This document shows, one piece after another, positions 7,747 through 17,760 of a stretch of 64,000 nt of DNA. Below the pieces are notes generated by a model. The model saw only the letters and a list, made by a program, of their open reading frames with translations. It did not search any database and had not been told where the DNA came from. Position 1 is the first letter of the stretch; each line of letters begins with the position of its first letter. Both the position numbers and the translations under genes were made by a program. The stretch is from Phycisphaerales bacterium (lineage in GTDB: Bacteria; Planctomycetota; Phycisphaerae; Phycisphaerales; UBA1924): the NCBI GenBank assembly GCA_020853975.1, contig JADYXW010000047.1, positions 1 to 64,000 on the forward strand. Reading direction: 5' to 3'.

Positions 7747-10700
7747 CTAGGGCTTGTCGCCCGTCGGGGGCTGGTCTCCGATCGGGGCGGAGTCGCGGGC
7801 CGGGGTGCGAGGGCGCGAGTTGGCGCGGCGTTCGATGTCTTCGAGGCGGCGCTGCTGCTCGCTGGGCGAAGAACCAAACATGGAGCCGATGAACCGCTGC
7901 GTGCCCCCGAGGGTGGTGAAGGTGACGTCGGGCTCCCTGAGGGTGCCGACCACCTGGGCGCCGACAAGCTCGTTTCGCACGCCTTCGAGCATGGGCGTGA
8001 TGAGCGGGATTCGAGTGCGGGCGCGGGGCCTGAATCGCAAATCGAGCGCGAGATCGGGCCATCGCACGGTTCCGAACCCGAAGAACTCCACGCTCCGGGA
8101 GAAGATGGAGAGCTCCTCGAAGTTCACGAGCGGCCCCTCGATGAAGTAGTCCGCCCGGACGAAGTCCAGCGTCTCTTCCAAGGGCAGTTCGAGGTTCGAG
8201 ACACGCACCAGGGGCACCAGCAGGGGCAGGCTCATGACCCGCCCGCCCGTGATGGAGCCGGTCCCACGCCCGCGCCGCGTCTCGGGCTGGTCTGCTTTTC
8301 CGCCGATGGTGAGGCTGGCGTCGAGCAGCCCGCGCGACTCGGCCTGGGCGGCGCCCCGGTCTTCCTGCCCGGGCTGCAGCGGGCCCGTGGGCGCGAACTC
8401 CGCGAGCAGCGAGGCGAAGCGCACGCCGGAGAACTGCGCGGCCATGGAGTACGCACGCCCGTCCTCGGCTGCGGGGCCGACCTCGGCCTCTCCCGCGAAC
8501 CGCCCGCCGTGGCACACGCCCGAGAGGTGGGGGATGAGCACACGGCCCGAAGGGTCGCCCACGATCCGGGCGCGAGCGCTCGTCATGGTGATGCCGCTGA
8601 CGCGCACGGAGTCAAAGAGCCCCCACACCTCGTACGCGGAGGGGGCCAGCGGCCCCGGGCGCTCGGCGCTGAACTCGATCCGCCCCTTGCCTTCCTTCAC
8701 CCCCACGCCCGGCTCCATCGACAGATCCGAGACCCCGATGGTCCCTCCCGCGGCGTAGGCCCCAAGCTCTCCCTGCGCGTCAAAGTTCAGCGACAGCCTC
8801 AGTGGCTCGAAGGAGACCGGCCCCGTGACCCGCACCTTCAGGTCGTCCAGCGCTGCCCGCAGGCCCGCGGGCATCTGCGCCAGCAGGGCCGCGGGGTCGG
8901 CGCCGCTCACCAGCGTCACCTCCGCGTGCACGGACCGCCCGCCGTCCTCATCCGTGATCCACCCGCCGGCGAGCGAGCCGGTGATCCCGCGAGGCCCGGC
9001 GCCGGTGAGCACCAGGTCGCGGGCCTGCCCCTGCCCGGGTCGGAACTCGACGCGGCCGGTGGGTGAACCCAGGGGCACGTCCTCGCCGCTCATGCTCAGC
9101 ACCAGCGAGCGAGGCGCGAGCGAGCCGGAGGCGAGCCACCCCCGCGGGCCGGGATCGAGCGTGAGCGAGAGGTCAAAGAGCCCCCGCGGATTGTGGTCGC
9201 GGATGGCCTCTTCGGCGCCGGCGATCGAACGCGAGGCAAGCCACCTGGAAACGCCGGACTCGAAGCGGTTGCCCGTGAGCTCGACGCGCAAACGCTCGCC
9301 CGCGGGCAGCCCGGTCGTGGTGATGACGCCCGAGGCGACCGCCTTGCCGTCGGGCTGGCCATCCGTTGTCAGGCCCCCGGTCCAGTCGTCGAAGCGGACC
9401 GTGGAGGGCGATGCGTCCCGGCCCCGCGAGAACGTGAACCGGCCGCTCTGTGTCGTCAGGCCGGCGCGACCGCCGGGCGTCCGGATCGAGAGCCCATCGG
9501 CGCCCGAGACCTCGATCCGCACCGAGGGCTCGTCCTCGCCCTTGAGGCTCACGTCGACGGCGCCGGACCAGCGCCCGGCGAACGCGAACTCTTCGCGGGT
9601 AGAGGCGATCTCCCCGGCGGCCTCGGGCGCGAAGGCTCGCACGAAGTCCTCGACGACGAGCGACGCGACAGCGTCGGTCGCCGTCGCCCTGAGCGTGAGC
9701 CCGGGCCCGCCCTGGGCGGAACTCCGCGCGCGGTCGAGCGACACGGCGCCGGTGCCTCCCGGCGTGTTGTCCGCTGTGGAGAGCGCACCGCTCAGATCGG
9801 CCTTCACGCGGTCGGGCGTCACGATGATGGTGCCGGAGACCCCGCTCACGCGCACTCGCCCTGCCCCTTCTGGCGGGGTCGGTGCGGCGGCCATTCCCTC
9901 GCCCCGGACCTCCACGCGGAAGTCCGGCGAGCCCGTGGGGGTGGGGGAGGTGCGCGCGTCGATGTCCAGCACACCGCTCGCGCCGAGCGCCGCGATGGAG
10001 CGTGCCACGCCCGCGGCGTCCGGGTCGGCCTCGAGCGCCGCCAGCAGCAGCCGGGTGAGCGGGACGCCCCGGGCAGCGACCTCCACCTCTGGGCTGAACC
10101 CGCCCGCGGTGAGGGACGTCAGATCGGCCTTGGCCGCGATGGTCGCGTGCCCGCCCTGGAGGCCCTCGAGCCTGCCCCCCTTCACCACGGCCTCGTCGTC
10201 GGTCTTGATGATGGTGACGTCGCGCGCGATCAGGGGGAGCGGCGCCGAGCGGGGCAGGATCCCGACCTTGGGCATCGTGATCGTGATGGTGTCGTGCCAG
10301 TTGCTCCCCGGCCCGGGCTCGCGCGTGATGACCGCGAGCACGTTCACACGCCCGCCTAGCTCAAAGACGGGCGCATCGGGCGTGGCGCGGGCCCCGCGAT
10401 CGGGAGGGGTGATGAGCCCGCGCTCGACGAGCGCGTCGTAGCGTTCCTGGCTGCACAGCTCGTCGATGATCTTTCCACGCGCCTGCATCGCGCGGGCCAG
10501 GCTCCCGTCCACGGGAAGATCGTGCACGCTCACGTTCACGCGGACCTCGGCGTCGTCGGTGAGGGGCGAGATGAACCCCGCCGCCTCGATCATCGCGCCG
10601 CCCGGGGAACCCCCCGCAACCCTCTTGATGTCGATCCGGTTGTCGGTGAACGCAAACTCGCCCGTCAGCTTCGTGAACCGGTAGGGGAACCGCTCGAACG

Positions 10701-12009
10701 CCGCGGTCGCGTCCCGGAAGCGCAGCGTTCCCTTGACGGCCACGGGGGAGGCCGCGCCCTCCGAGGGGGCCCCGCGCGAGAGCGAGACGTCAAGGTCCAC
10801 CATGCCGGTGGGGTCGGAGAACTGCTGAAGGCGCCGCCTTACCAGCCCTGGGGCAAACCGCAGCACCTGAGGCCGGGTCTCCATGAGGAAGTTCTCGCAG
10901 ACGATGCGGCAATCAAACGCGGCGGCCGAAGTGGTGCCCCGGCTCAGGAACTCCACGTGGTAGGGGAGCTCCTCGACCACGCCGTCAAAGACGCCCTGCA
11001 GGCGGTTCTGGGAGACGCTGAGCTCTCCGGAAACATTCTGCATGCGCAGGCGGCGGGCCTTGTCCTCCTCGGACATGGGCAGGGGGTTGCCATCGGCGTC
11101 CACGTCGGGCTGGGTCTGCACCGGGAGGGTGAGGGCGACGCCCGAGAGCGTGGCCCTCGCTTCCACGCCGCTCGCGTTGGTGTAGGTGAGCTCCGCGTCC
11201 GTGATGGAGCCTTCGAGCTTGAGCTGGGTCAACGCGTCGCGGACACCCGCGGGCATCGATTCCGGAGCCCACGACGCCAGCGACACTTCGCCCAGGCGCA
11301 GTCGTACCCTGTCGCCCGTCGCACGGCCCTCGAAGAGGAGGCTGCCCGGGCCCTGCATGAGCGAGCCGTCGGGGCCGAGCTGGCGGAACGAGATTGCCAT
11401 CTCCCCGTCAGAATCCGGCACGCGCTCGACCTCACCCGAGACCGGAAACTGCCGGAGCAGCCGGAAGGCCTCCTCCCCTCGGGCGAGCCTGTCGGGGTCG
11501 GTCACGTGCTCGCCGATCTCGATGACTCCCTGGCTCACCCGCACACGGGGCAGGCTCGCGGGGCGAGAGCCCGAGGGCGAGCGGGGCTCGAGGGACGCGA
11601 AGTTCAGGGTGTTGTCGTCCACGGATTGAGAGACCCGCACGACGGGGGACGTGAGCGTGAGCGACCTCACTTCGGGCGAGCCCCGGATCACGGACCACAG
11701 ACCAACCTCCGCCTCCAGCCGACCAATCCGCACGATCTCCGAGGCCGGGCCTTCGATGCCCCGCGCCCGGAGGACGAGCCCCGTGGCCTCGATGTGCCCT
11801 CCGCCGCCGACGGTCAGTGATTCAGCCGACAGGTCGCCCCCCAGGAGGCCACCGACCTGCCCGAGCACGAGCGCCCGTGTGACGAACGACCGGGTGAGCA
11901 GCAGCCAGCCCCCGATCAGCACCAGGGCCAGGACCCCCAGCGTCACGCACCGGCGCCTGAGCCTTCCCGGCTTTGGGCTGGGCGACGGGGTTGTGGGTTC
12001 CTTGCGCAT
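7747..12009 (-). CDS. Very large AsmA/YhdP-like inner-membrane-anchored protein
   Basis: A 1420-residue protein, the largest in the window. After a basic N-terminus there is one transmembrane segment (about 22-41, VTLGVLALVLIGGWLLL), then repeated beta-rich segments typical of the AsmA-like superfamily: ESLTVGGGGHIEATGLVLRA, PEVRSLTLTSPVVRVSQ and, near the end, GTGSITGGRVMSLPLLVPL and the AsmA C-terminal-like region FSRSVEFFGFGTVRWPDL. Such proteins span the periplasm and help move lipids to the outer membrane. The C-terminus is a disordered Pro/Arg/Asp-rich tail. The start at 12009 (MRKEPTT) gives a clean basic N-terminus; the frame stays open for 21 more codons over the radA start. Family assignment is by architecture. 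Confidence 0.65.
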   Translation of the reverse strand: MRKEPTTPSPSPKPGRLRRRCVTLGVLALVLIGGWLLLTRSFVTRALVLGQVGGLLGGDLSAESLTVGGGGHIEATGLVLRARGIEGPASEIVRIGRLEAEVGLWSVIRGSPEVRSLTLTSPVVRVSQSVDDNTLNFASLEPRSPSGSRPASLPRVRVSQGVIEIGEHVTDPDRLARGEEAFRLLRQFPVSGEVERVPDSDGEMAISFRQLGPDGSLMQGPGSLLFEGRATGDRVRLRLGEVSLASWAPESMPAGVRDALTQLKLEGSITDAELTYTNASGVEARATLSGVALTLPVQTQPDVDADGNPLPMSEEDKARRLRMQNVSGELSVSQNRLQGVFDGVVEELPYHVEFLSRGTTSAAAFDCRIVCENFLMETRPQVLRFAPGLVRRRLQQFSDPTGMVDLDVSLSRGAPSEGAASPVAVKGTLRFRDATAAFERFPYRFTKLTGEFAFTDNRIDIKRVAGGSPGGAMIEAAGFISPLTDDAEVRVNVSVHDLPVDGSLARAMQARGKIIDELCSQERYDALVERGLITPPDRGARATPDAPVFELGGRVNVLAVITREPGPGSNWHDTITITMPKVGILPRSAPLPLIARDVTIIKTDDEAVVKGGRLEGLQGGHATIAAKADLTSLTAGGFSPEVEVAARGVPLTRLLLAALEADPDAAGVARSIAALGASGVLDIDARTSPTPTGSPDFRVEVRGEGMAAAPTPPEGAGRVRVSGVSGTIIVTPDRVKADLSGALSTADNTPGGTGAVSLDRARSSAQGGPGLTLRATATDAVASLVVEDFVRAFAPEAAGEIASTREEFAFAGRWSGAVDVSLKGEDEPSVRIEVSGADGLSIRTPGGRAGLTTQSGRFTFSRGRDASPSTVRFDDWTGGLTTDGQPDGKAVASGVITTTGLPAGERLRVELTGNRFESGVSRWLASRSIAGAEEAIRDHNPRGLFDLSLTLDPGPRGWLASGSLAPRSLVLSMSGEDVPLGSPTGRVEFRPGQGQARDLVLTGAGPRGITGSLAGGWITDEDGGRSVHAEVTLVSGADPAALLAQMPAGLRAALDDLKVRVTGPVSFEPLRLSLNFDAQGELGAYAAGGTIGVSDLSMEPGVGVKEGKGRIEFSAERPGPLAPSAYEVWGLFDSVRVSGITMTSARARIVGDPSGRVLIPHLSGVCHGGRFAGEAEVGPAAEDGRAYSMAAQFSGVRFASLLAEFAPTGPLQPGQEDRGAAQAESRGLLDASLTIGGKADQPETRRGRGTGSITGGRVMSLPLLVPLVRVSNLELPLEETLDFVRADYFIEGPLVNFEELSIFSRSVEFFGFGTVRWPDLALDLRFRPRARTRIPLITPMLEGVRNELVGAQVVGTLREPDVTFTTLGGTQRFIGSMFGSSPSEQQRRLEDIERRANSRPRTPARDSAPIGDQPPTGDKP

Positions 12010-12022
12010 GCGCGTCGCCCGC

Positions 12023-12028
12023 AGGGTA
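12023..12028 (-). promoter_or_regulatory. Candidate -10 element, AsmA-like gene
   Basis: TACCCT on the minus strand lies 13 bases before the ATG at 12009, within the 50-base divergent gap shared with radA. Confidence 0.35.
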
Positions 12029-12047
12029 TCGGGGCCAGACGGCGCAG

Positions 12048-12053
12048 TACGAT
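12048..12053 (+). promoter_or_regulatory. Candidate -10 element, radA
   Basis: TACGAT ends exactly 6 bases before the radA ATG, so transcription would begin at or next to the start codon (leaderless). No ribosome binding site is visible. Confidence 0.55.
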
Positions 12054-12059
12054 GGTCGC

Positions 12060-13487
<1,428 letters not shown>

Positions 13488-13512
13488 GGCGGCTCTCGCG
13501 AGCTACGACCCC

Positions 13513-13932
13513 TCAGGCGCCGCCCTGAAGCGCGCGCTGCATCTCCAGCGTGGGGCCGAGCATCGCCCAAGCGCAGAGCGCCATCCACGCCACGAGCAGG
13601 AGCACAACCACCCCGAGCAACGCCTTCGCGAGAGGACGCGGCATGACGGCGCTCGCCCAGGTGAGCCCTGCGCCGACAACTACGCACGCGCCAACCACGA
13701 GCCAGCCCAGCGGGAACGCCTGGCCCGGGTTCACCATGCGCAGATCGCGTGAGAACCGGATCATGCCAATGGTGACCCCCGGCAGCGCCACGCCGAAGTC
13801 GCGGAAGATCTCCTCGCGCACGGGCACGATGAAGAGCATGTAGAACAGTGTGAAGAGGACGAACACGCCGCACGCGCCGGCCATGGGTGGCCAGGTTCGG
13901 CTGCCGCACCCGCACGACGACTCGCATGCCAT
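13513..13932 (-). CDS. Small membrane protein, function unknown
   Basis: A 139-residue protein with an N-terminal Cys-rich stretch (MACESSCGCGS) and three or four hydrophobic helices (about 17-37, 72-92, 102-124). The segment IFRDFGVALPGVTIGMIRFS resembles the amphipathic loop seen in some small membrane proteins next to type II secretion-like genes, but no family is recognised. It ends 25 bases from the radA stop (convergent) and lies 23 bases after the zinc-ribbon membrane protein, so it belongs to the three-gene minus-strand unit headed by the thioesterase. Confidence 0.6.
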   Translation of the reverse strand: MACESSCGCGSRTWPPMAGACGVFVLFTLFYMLFIVPVREEIFRDFGVALPGVTIGMIRFSRDLRMVNPGQAFPLGWLVVGACVVVGAGLTWASAVMPRPLAKALLGVVVLLLVAWMALCAWAMLGPTLEMQRALQGGA

Positions 13933-13955
13933 GATCGTCCTCCCCGGCGAAGGGC

Positions 13956-14354
13956 TCAGCCCCAGCAGAGCCACTGTACGACGCCCGCGGGCGTGTTGAG
14001 CAGGCCCCACAGGCAGATAGCTCGTGCCACGCGGCTCATCCCCGAGCGACGGCGTGCGGGCTCGGCATCGCGGCTCATCATGATTGCCAGGCCCAGCGTG
14101 AGCCCGAAGATGAAGACCGCCATCAGCACCGCCGTGTCCGCGCTTTCCAGCCAGCGGCCAAGGAGCGTGGTCGCCGCCATCAGGTAGTTCGGGAGCGCGA
14201 CGCCAAGCATGAAGGTGCGTCTGGCCCAGCGGCGGTCGTGGGCTTCGCCCGGCAACTGGGGAACGCCGCACTCCGGGCATGTGATGAGCCCGGCCTTGTC
14301 CGGCACGCCCGCCAGCCCATAGCCGCAGTCGTCGCAGCGAGGGTCGTGGCGCAT
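13956..14354 (-). CDS. Zinc-ribbon membrane protein, function unknown
   Basis: A 132-residue protein beginning with a zinc ribbon (CDDCGYGL at about 6-13 and CPECG at about 24-28) followed by three hydrophobic helices (about 48-66, 74-95, 112-130). The CxxCGYxL...CPECG ribbon at one end of a membrane protein is frequent in planctomycetes, and a C-terminal version occurs at 37151-37639. The start overlaps the thioesterase stop by one base (TGATG), indicating translational coupling. Function is unknown. Confidence 0.65.
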   Translation of the reverse strand: MRHDPRCDDCGYGLAGVPDKAGLITCPECGVPQLPGEAHDRRWARRTFMLGVALPNYLMAATTLLGRWLESADTAVLMAVFIFGLTLGLAIMMSRDAEPARRRSGMSRVARAICLWGLLNTPAGVVQWLCWG

Positions 14355-14818
14355 CAGTCGCTCCCCGCGAGCCACGCGGGCAGAACCCGCACGCGCCCAT
14401 CGCGGTCGACGCAGGCGAGGGTGCTCCCCGCGGCCGCCGCTACGATCTCGGTGGTCTGGCTCGCCCGCTCCACGACGACGACCTCGTACGCGTGGACGAT
14501 CTTGACCTTGGAGGCGGAGACCACGCGCGTTCGGACTTCCACGACATCGTCGTAGAGCGCGGGCCGCCGGTACGCCGCCTCGAGCTTTGCGATGACCAGA
14601 AAGACGCCGGCCCGCTCGAGCTGGGCATAGGCAACCCCCCCGGCGCGGAGGAGTTCGGTGCGGCCGATCTCGAGCCAGGGGATGTACGCCGCGTGGTGGG
14701 CGACGTTCATCGGGTCGCACTCGCAGTATCGCACCCGCAGGCGGGTGGTGCCGGCTCTGGGCACCGCGGAAAGGGGCGCGGGGAGGTCCGAGGCGAGCTG
14801 GTCGGCGTGTCCTCGCAT
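14354..14818 (-). CDS. YbgC/FadM-type acyl-CoA thioesterase (hot-dog fold)
   Basis: A 154-residue hot-dog-fold protein. RVRYCECDPMNVAHHAAYIPWLEIGRTELLR (28 onward) is the signature of the YbgC/FadM 4-hydroxybenzoyl-CoA thioesterase family, with catalytic Asp at D35. Later strands (VVEVRTRVVSASKVKIVHAYEV) complete the fold. It would hydrolyse acyl-CoA esters in the cytoplasm; the substrate is not evident. It heads a minus-strand unit with two small membrane proteins and shares a 27-base divergent promoter with an acetyltransferase. The start at 14818 is supported by a promoter hexamer 7 bases upstream. Confidence 0.8.
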   Translation of the reverse strand: MRGHADQLASDLPAPLSAVPRAGTTRLRVRYCECDPMNVAHHAAYIPWLEIGRTELLRAGGVAYAQLERAGVFLVIAKLEAAYRRPALYDDVVEVRTRVVSASKVKIVHAYEVVVVERASQTTEIVAAAAGSTLACVDRDGRVRVLPAWLAGSD

Positions 14819-14825
14819 GACCAAT

Positions 14826-14831
14826 AGTCTA
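14826..14831 (-). promoter_or_regulatory. Candidate -10 element, thioesterase unit
   Basis: TAGACT on the minus strand ends 7 bases before the ATG at 14818. It shares two base pairs with the plus-strand TACGAT at 14830-14835. Confidence 0.5.
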
Positions 14832-14835
14832 CGAT
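14830..14835 (+). promoter_or_regulatory. Candidate -10 element, GNAT acetyltransferase
   Basis: TACGAT ends 10 bases before the ATG at 14846 and overlaps the oppositely directed hexamer of the thioesterase gene. Confidence 0.5.
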
Positions 14836-14845
14836 CATCGTTCCG

Positions 14846-15382
14846 ATGCCCGCGAACGACGACCAAGCCGGCGCTCTCACAGTGCGCTTCCTGCTCCCGA
14901 CCGACTCGATCCCCGTGATCACGAGGCTGCTGCACCGCGCCTACGCGAAGCAGGTGGCGATGGGGCTGAGGCCCCTCGCCGGGAGGCAGGACGACAGCGT
15001 GACGCGGGAGCGGGCCGCGAACAGCGAGTGCTATGTGGCCGTGGTGGAGGCCGCCGGCGGAGGGGCGATCGCCGGGGTGATCCTGTTCGAAGAGCAGGAG
15101 CAGGCGACCTTCCCGCCCTTCTTCCTGAAGCCGCACGTGTGCCACTTCGCGCAGTTCGGTGTGGACCCGGACGTGCAGGGCCGGGGCATCGGGCGGGCGC
15201 TGCTGGAGACCGTGGAGCGGCGGGCGCGCGAGAAGGGGGCGACCGAGCTGGCCCTCAGCATGGCGGAGCCCGACCGTGAGCTGTACGACTTCTACGTGAA
15301 GCGGGGCTACCGCTTCGTCGAGCACTGGCAGTGGCCCTACACCAACTACCGGTCCTGCATCCTGAGCAAGGCACTGGCCTGA
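14846..15382 (+). CDS. GNAT-family N-acetyltransferase
   Basis: A 178-residue acetyltransferase. The acetyl-CoA pyrophosphate loop is QGRGIGRAL (about 111-119), preceded by the strand HFAQFGVDPDV and followed by ALSMAEPDRELYDFYVKRGY, the usual C-terminal strand-helix of GNAT enzymes. The substrate cannot be read from sequence. It starts 27 bases from the divergent thioesterase and ends 17 bases before nadB, so the two plus-strand genes may be cotranscribed. Confidence 0.8.
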   Translation: MPANDDQAGALTVRFLLPTDSIPVITRLLHRAYAKQVAMGLRPLAGRQDDSVTRERAANSECYVAVVEAAGGGAIAGVILFEEQEQATFPPFFLKPHVCHFAQFGVDPDVQGRGIGRALLETVERRAREKGATELALSMAEPDRELYDFYVKRGYRFVEHWQWPYTNYRSCILSKALA

Positions 15383-15399
15383 CGCACAAGCGAGGCGCG

Positions 15400-17091
15400 A
15401 TGGACGGGCAGTTTGACCAACGCCGGTACCTCATCCCTTTCAGGTCGTCGCTGCTCCCGCAGATCTTCACCGACACTCTGGTCATCGGCGCGGGTGTCGC
15501 GGGCCTCCGGGCAGCCATCGCCGCCGCGCAGCACGGCGAGGTCATCGTGCTCTCAAAGACGGACCTCAAATCCACCAACACCGCGTGGGCACAGGGGGGC
15601 ATCGCGGGCGTCATGGACGCGCACGACAGCACGGGTGCGCACGAGCAGGACACGCTGGTGGCGGGCGCCGGCGCGTGCGACCCGGAGATCGTGAGGCTGG
15701 TCGTCTCCCGCGGGCCGGCGCTGATCGAAGAGCTCTTCCGATGGGGCATGCGGCCCGATCGCGCGGAGGGGGGCGGGCTGCTCCTGGGCCGCGAGGGCGG
15801 GCACTCCGCCTCCCGGATCATCCACGCCGGGGGCGACGAGACCGGGCGCGAGCTGCAGCGCGTGCTCGCGGACCAGGCCCGGCGGTCCGCCGCGGTCCGT
15901 CTGTTCGAGCAGTGCTTCGCGCTGGACCTTATAACTCCCAGCGACGAACCCGGCAGCCCCGTGATGGGCGCCATCACCCACCACCCGAAGTACGGCCTGC
16001 AGATGATCTGGGCCAAGGCGACGATCCTGGCGAGCGGGGGCGCCGGGGTGCTCTTCCGCGAGACCACCAACCCCCCCTCCGCCACCGCCGATGGCGAGGC
16101 CCTTGCTTTTCGCGCCGGGGCCACGCTGGCGGACATGGCCTACGTGCAGTTCCACCCGACAACCCTGTACCTGCCCGGCGCCAGCCGCGCCCTCATCACG
16201 GAAGCCATCCGCGGGGCGGGGGCGCACCTGGTGGACGAGTCCGGGCGCCGGTTCATGGTGGACCTGCACCCGCTGGCGGAGCTCGCGCCGCGCGACATCG
16301 TGGCGCACGCCATCGTGAGGCAGATCGCCAAGCAGGGCGGGAGCCACGTGCTGCTCGACTGCCGCCACCTCGAGCACTTCCCCGCGCGATTCCCGGGTAT
16401 CTCGGCGCTCCTGAAGCGATTCGGCCTCGACCCCGGGACGGACCTCATCCCCGTGCACCCGGCGGCGCACTACATGGTCGGGGGCGTCCGCACCGACGAC
16501 GCGGGCCGCACCGATGTTCCCGGGCTCTACGCCGCGGGCGAGGTCGCGTGCACGGGCCTGCACGGCGCGAACCGTTTGGCCAGCAACTCGCTGCTCGAAG
16601 GGCTCGTGTTCGGCGAGCGTGCAGGACACCACGCCTCGGAGATGCGCCAGCCCGCGTCGTCCAGCGCCGGCCGTCCCGCGGGCTGGGCAGGTGCGGGGCG
16701 CTCTGCGCCCGTCCCGGTCATCAGCGACATCCGCCCGAGCGACCGGGGTGAGCTCGACCTCGCGGACGTTCGGTCCTCGCTGCGCTCCGCGATGTGGAAG
16801 AACGTGGGTATCGAGCGCACCGACCAGCGACTCGAGAGCGTGATCGAGATGATCGACTTCTGGGCGCGGTACACGCTCGACAAGATCTTCGACGAACCGG
16901 AGGGCTGGGAGACGCAGAACATGCTCGTCACCGCCGCCCTCGTCGCCCGCTCCGCCCGCTGGAGGCGGGAATCAAGGGGCTGCCACTTCCGCGCGGACTT
17001 CCCGGCCCAGAGCACGGAGTTCGCCTTGCGGGACTGCTGGCGCCGGGGCCGTGACGAGCCCGTCACCACCCCCTTCATGGCCGGCGCCTGA
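15400..17091 (+). CDS. nadB: L-aspartate oxidase
   Basis: A 563-residue flavoenzyme oxidising L-aspartate to iminoaspartate, first step of de novo NAD synthesis. The FAD-binding GAGVAGLRAA lies near residue 28; STNTAWAQGGIAG, HSASRIIHAGGDETGRE, YVQFHPTTLY and LHGANRLASNSLLEGLVFG are NadB/succinate-dehydrogenase-flavoprotein signatures, and the last favours NadB. Length fits (about 530-560). The ATG at 15400 is chosen because the previous gene ends 17 bases earlier. nadA and nadC are not in the window. A Ser/Pro-rich linker near 420-445 separates the flavoprotein domain from the helical C-terminal domain. Confidence 0.92.
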   Translation: MDGQFDQRRYLIPFRSSLLPQIFTDTLVIGAGVAGLRAAIAAAQHGEVIVLSKTDLKSTNTAWAQGGIAGVMDAHDSTGAHEQDTLVAGAGACDPEIVRLVVSRGPALIEELFRWGMRPDRAEGGGLLLGREGGHSASRIIHAGGDETGRELQRVLADQARRSAAVRLFEQCFALDLITPSDEPGSPVMGAITHHPKYGLQMIWAKATILASGGAGVLFRETTNPPSATADGEALAFRAGATLADMAYVQFHPTTLYLPGASRALITEAIRGAGAHLVDESGRRFMVDLHPLAELAPRDIVAHAIVRQIAKQGGSHVLLDCRHLEHFPARFPGISALLKRFGLDPGTDLIPVHPAAHYMVGGVRTDDAGRTDVPGLYAAGEVACTGLHGANRLASNSLLEGLVFGERAGHHASEMRQPASSSAGRPAGWAGAGRSAPVPVISDIRPSDRGELDLADVRSSLRSAMWKNVGIERTDQRLESVIEMIDFWARYTLDKIFDEPEGWETQNMLVTAALVARSARWRRESRGCHFRADFPAQSTEFALRDCWRRGRDEPVTTPFMAGA

Positions 17092-17170
17092 CCCCGCTAG
17101 AGTTCGCGGAGGTCGGCCACCACGCCCCGCGGCACGCCCGCCCGGCGAGTGCCGGGGCCGCCTCGCCGCC

Positions 17171-17755
17171 ATGCCCATCCGCCCACGCAACCTCGCTTCC
17201 CTCTGCGCTCCTGTCTGCGCGCTGGCGCTCATGGGGTGTGAGACGCGAGTCGTCCGCTACAACCCCATCCTCGGCGGCCTGCCCGGGGCCGAGTCCGGAC
17301 GCCCCGTCGTCCGTGACTTCGGCGACTACCGCGACCCGACCATCATCTCAGAAGACCAGCTCGTCCAGGAGCAGCCCGACGGCAAGAAGACGCTCATCGC
17401 CCGCACCGGCAGGCACCTCATCCTCCACATCTACAACACCCTCGAGGACGGCGAGAAGGACCTGTTCGTCGACCAGGTGCTCAGCAAGAAGACCCGCGAC
17501 GAGTGCGCCGCCATGGGTGTGGACCCGGGCAGCCTCTACGACGAGCTCTGCGAGCAGCGCCTCGACGTGTACGACCTGTTCAACCTCATGCCCATGGGCG
17601 AGCGAACCCCGGGCGCCGTCATGACCCCGGTGGGCGCCGGCGTGCAGCGGGTCTCCATCTCCGGGCTCGGCACCAGCAGCCTCCGCTTCCGCGCCATGGA
17701 CATGGTCATGGAGAGCGGCAACTGGCGCCTCCGCTGGTTCGTCGAGGAACCTTGA
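17171..17755 (+). CDS. Lipoprotein, function unknown
   Basis: A 194-residue protein with a lipoprotein signal (ALALMGC, Cys near residue 22). The rest is soluble and mixed alpha/beta; segments such as ARTGRHLILHIYNTLEDGEKDLFVDQVLS and the closing NWRLRWFVEEP give no family recognisable to me. The final part (SGLGTSSLRFRAMDMVMESGNWRLRWF) looks like a small beta domain, as in NTF2-like or DUF-type lipoproteins. It follows nadB by 79 bases and ends 5 bases from a convergent gene. Confidence 0.65.
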   Translation: MPIRPRNLASLCAPVCALALMGCETRVVRYNPILGGLPGAESGRPVVRDFGDYRDPTIISEDQLVQEQPDGKKTLIARTGRHLILHIYNTLEDGEKDLFVDQVLSKKTRDECAAMGVDPGSLYDELCEQRLDVYDLFNLMPMGERTPGAVMTPVGAGVQRVSISGLGTSSLRFRAMDMVMESGNWRLRWFVEEP

Positions 17756-17760
17756 AGCCC

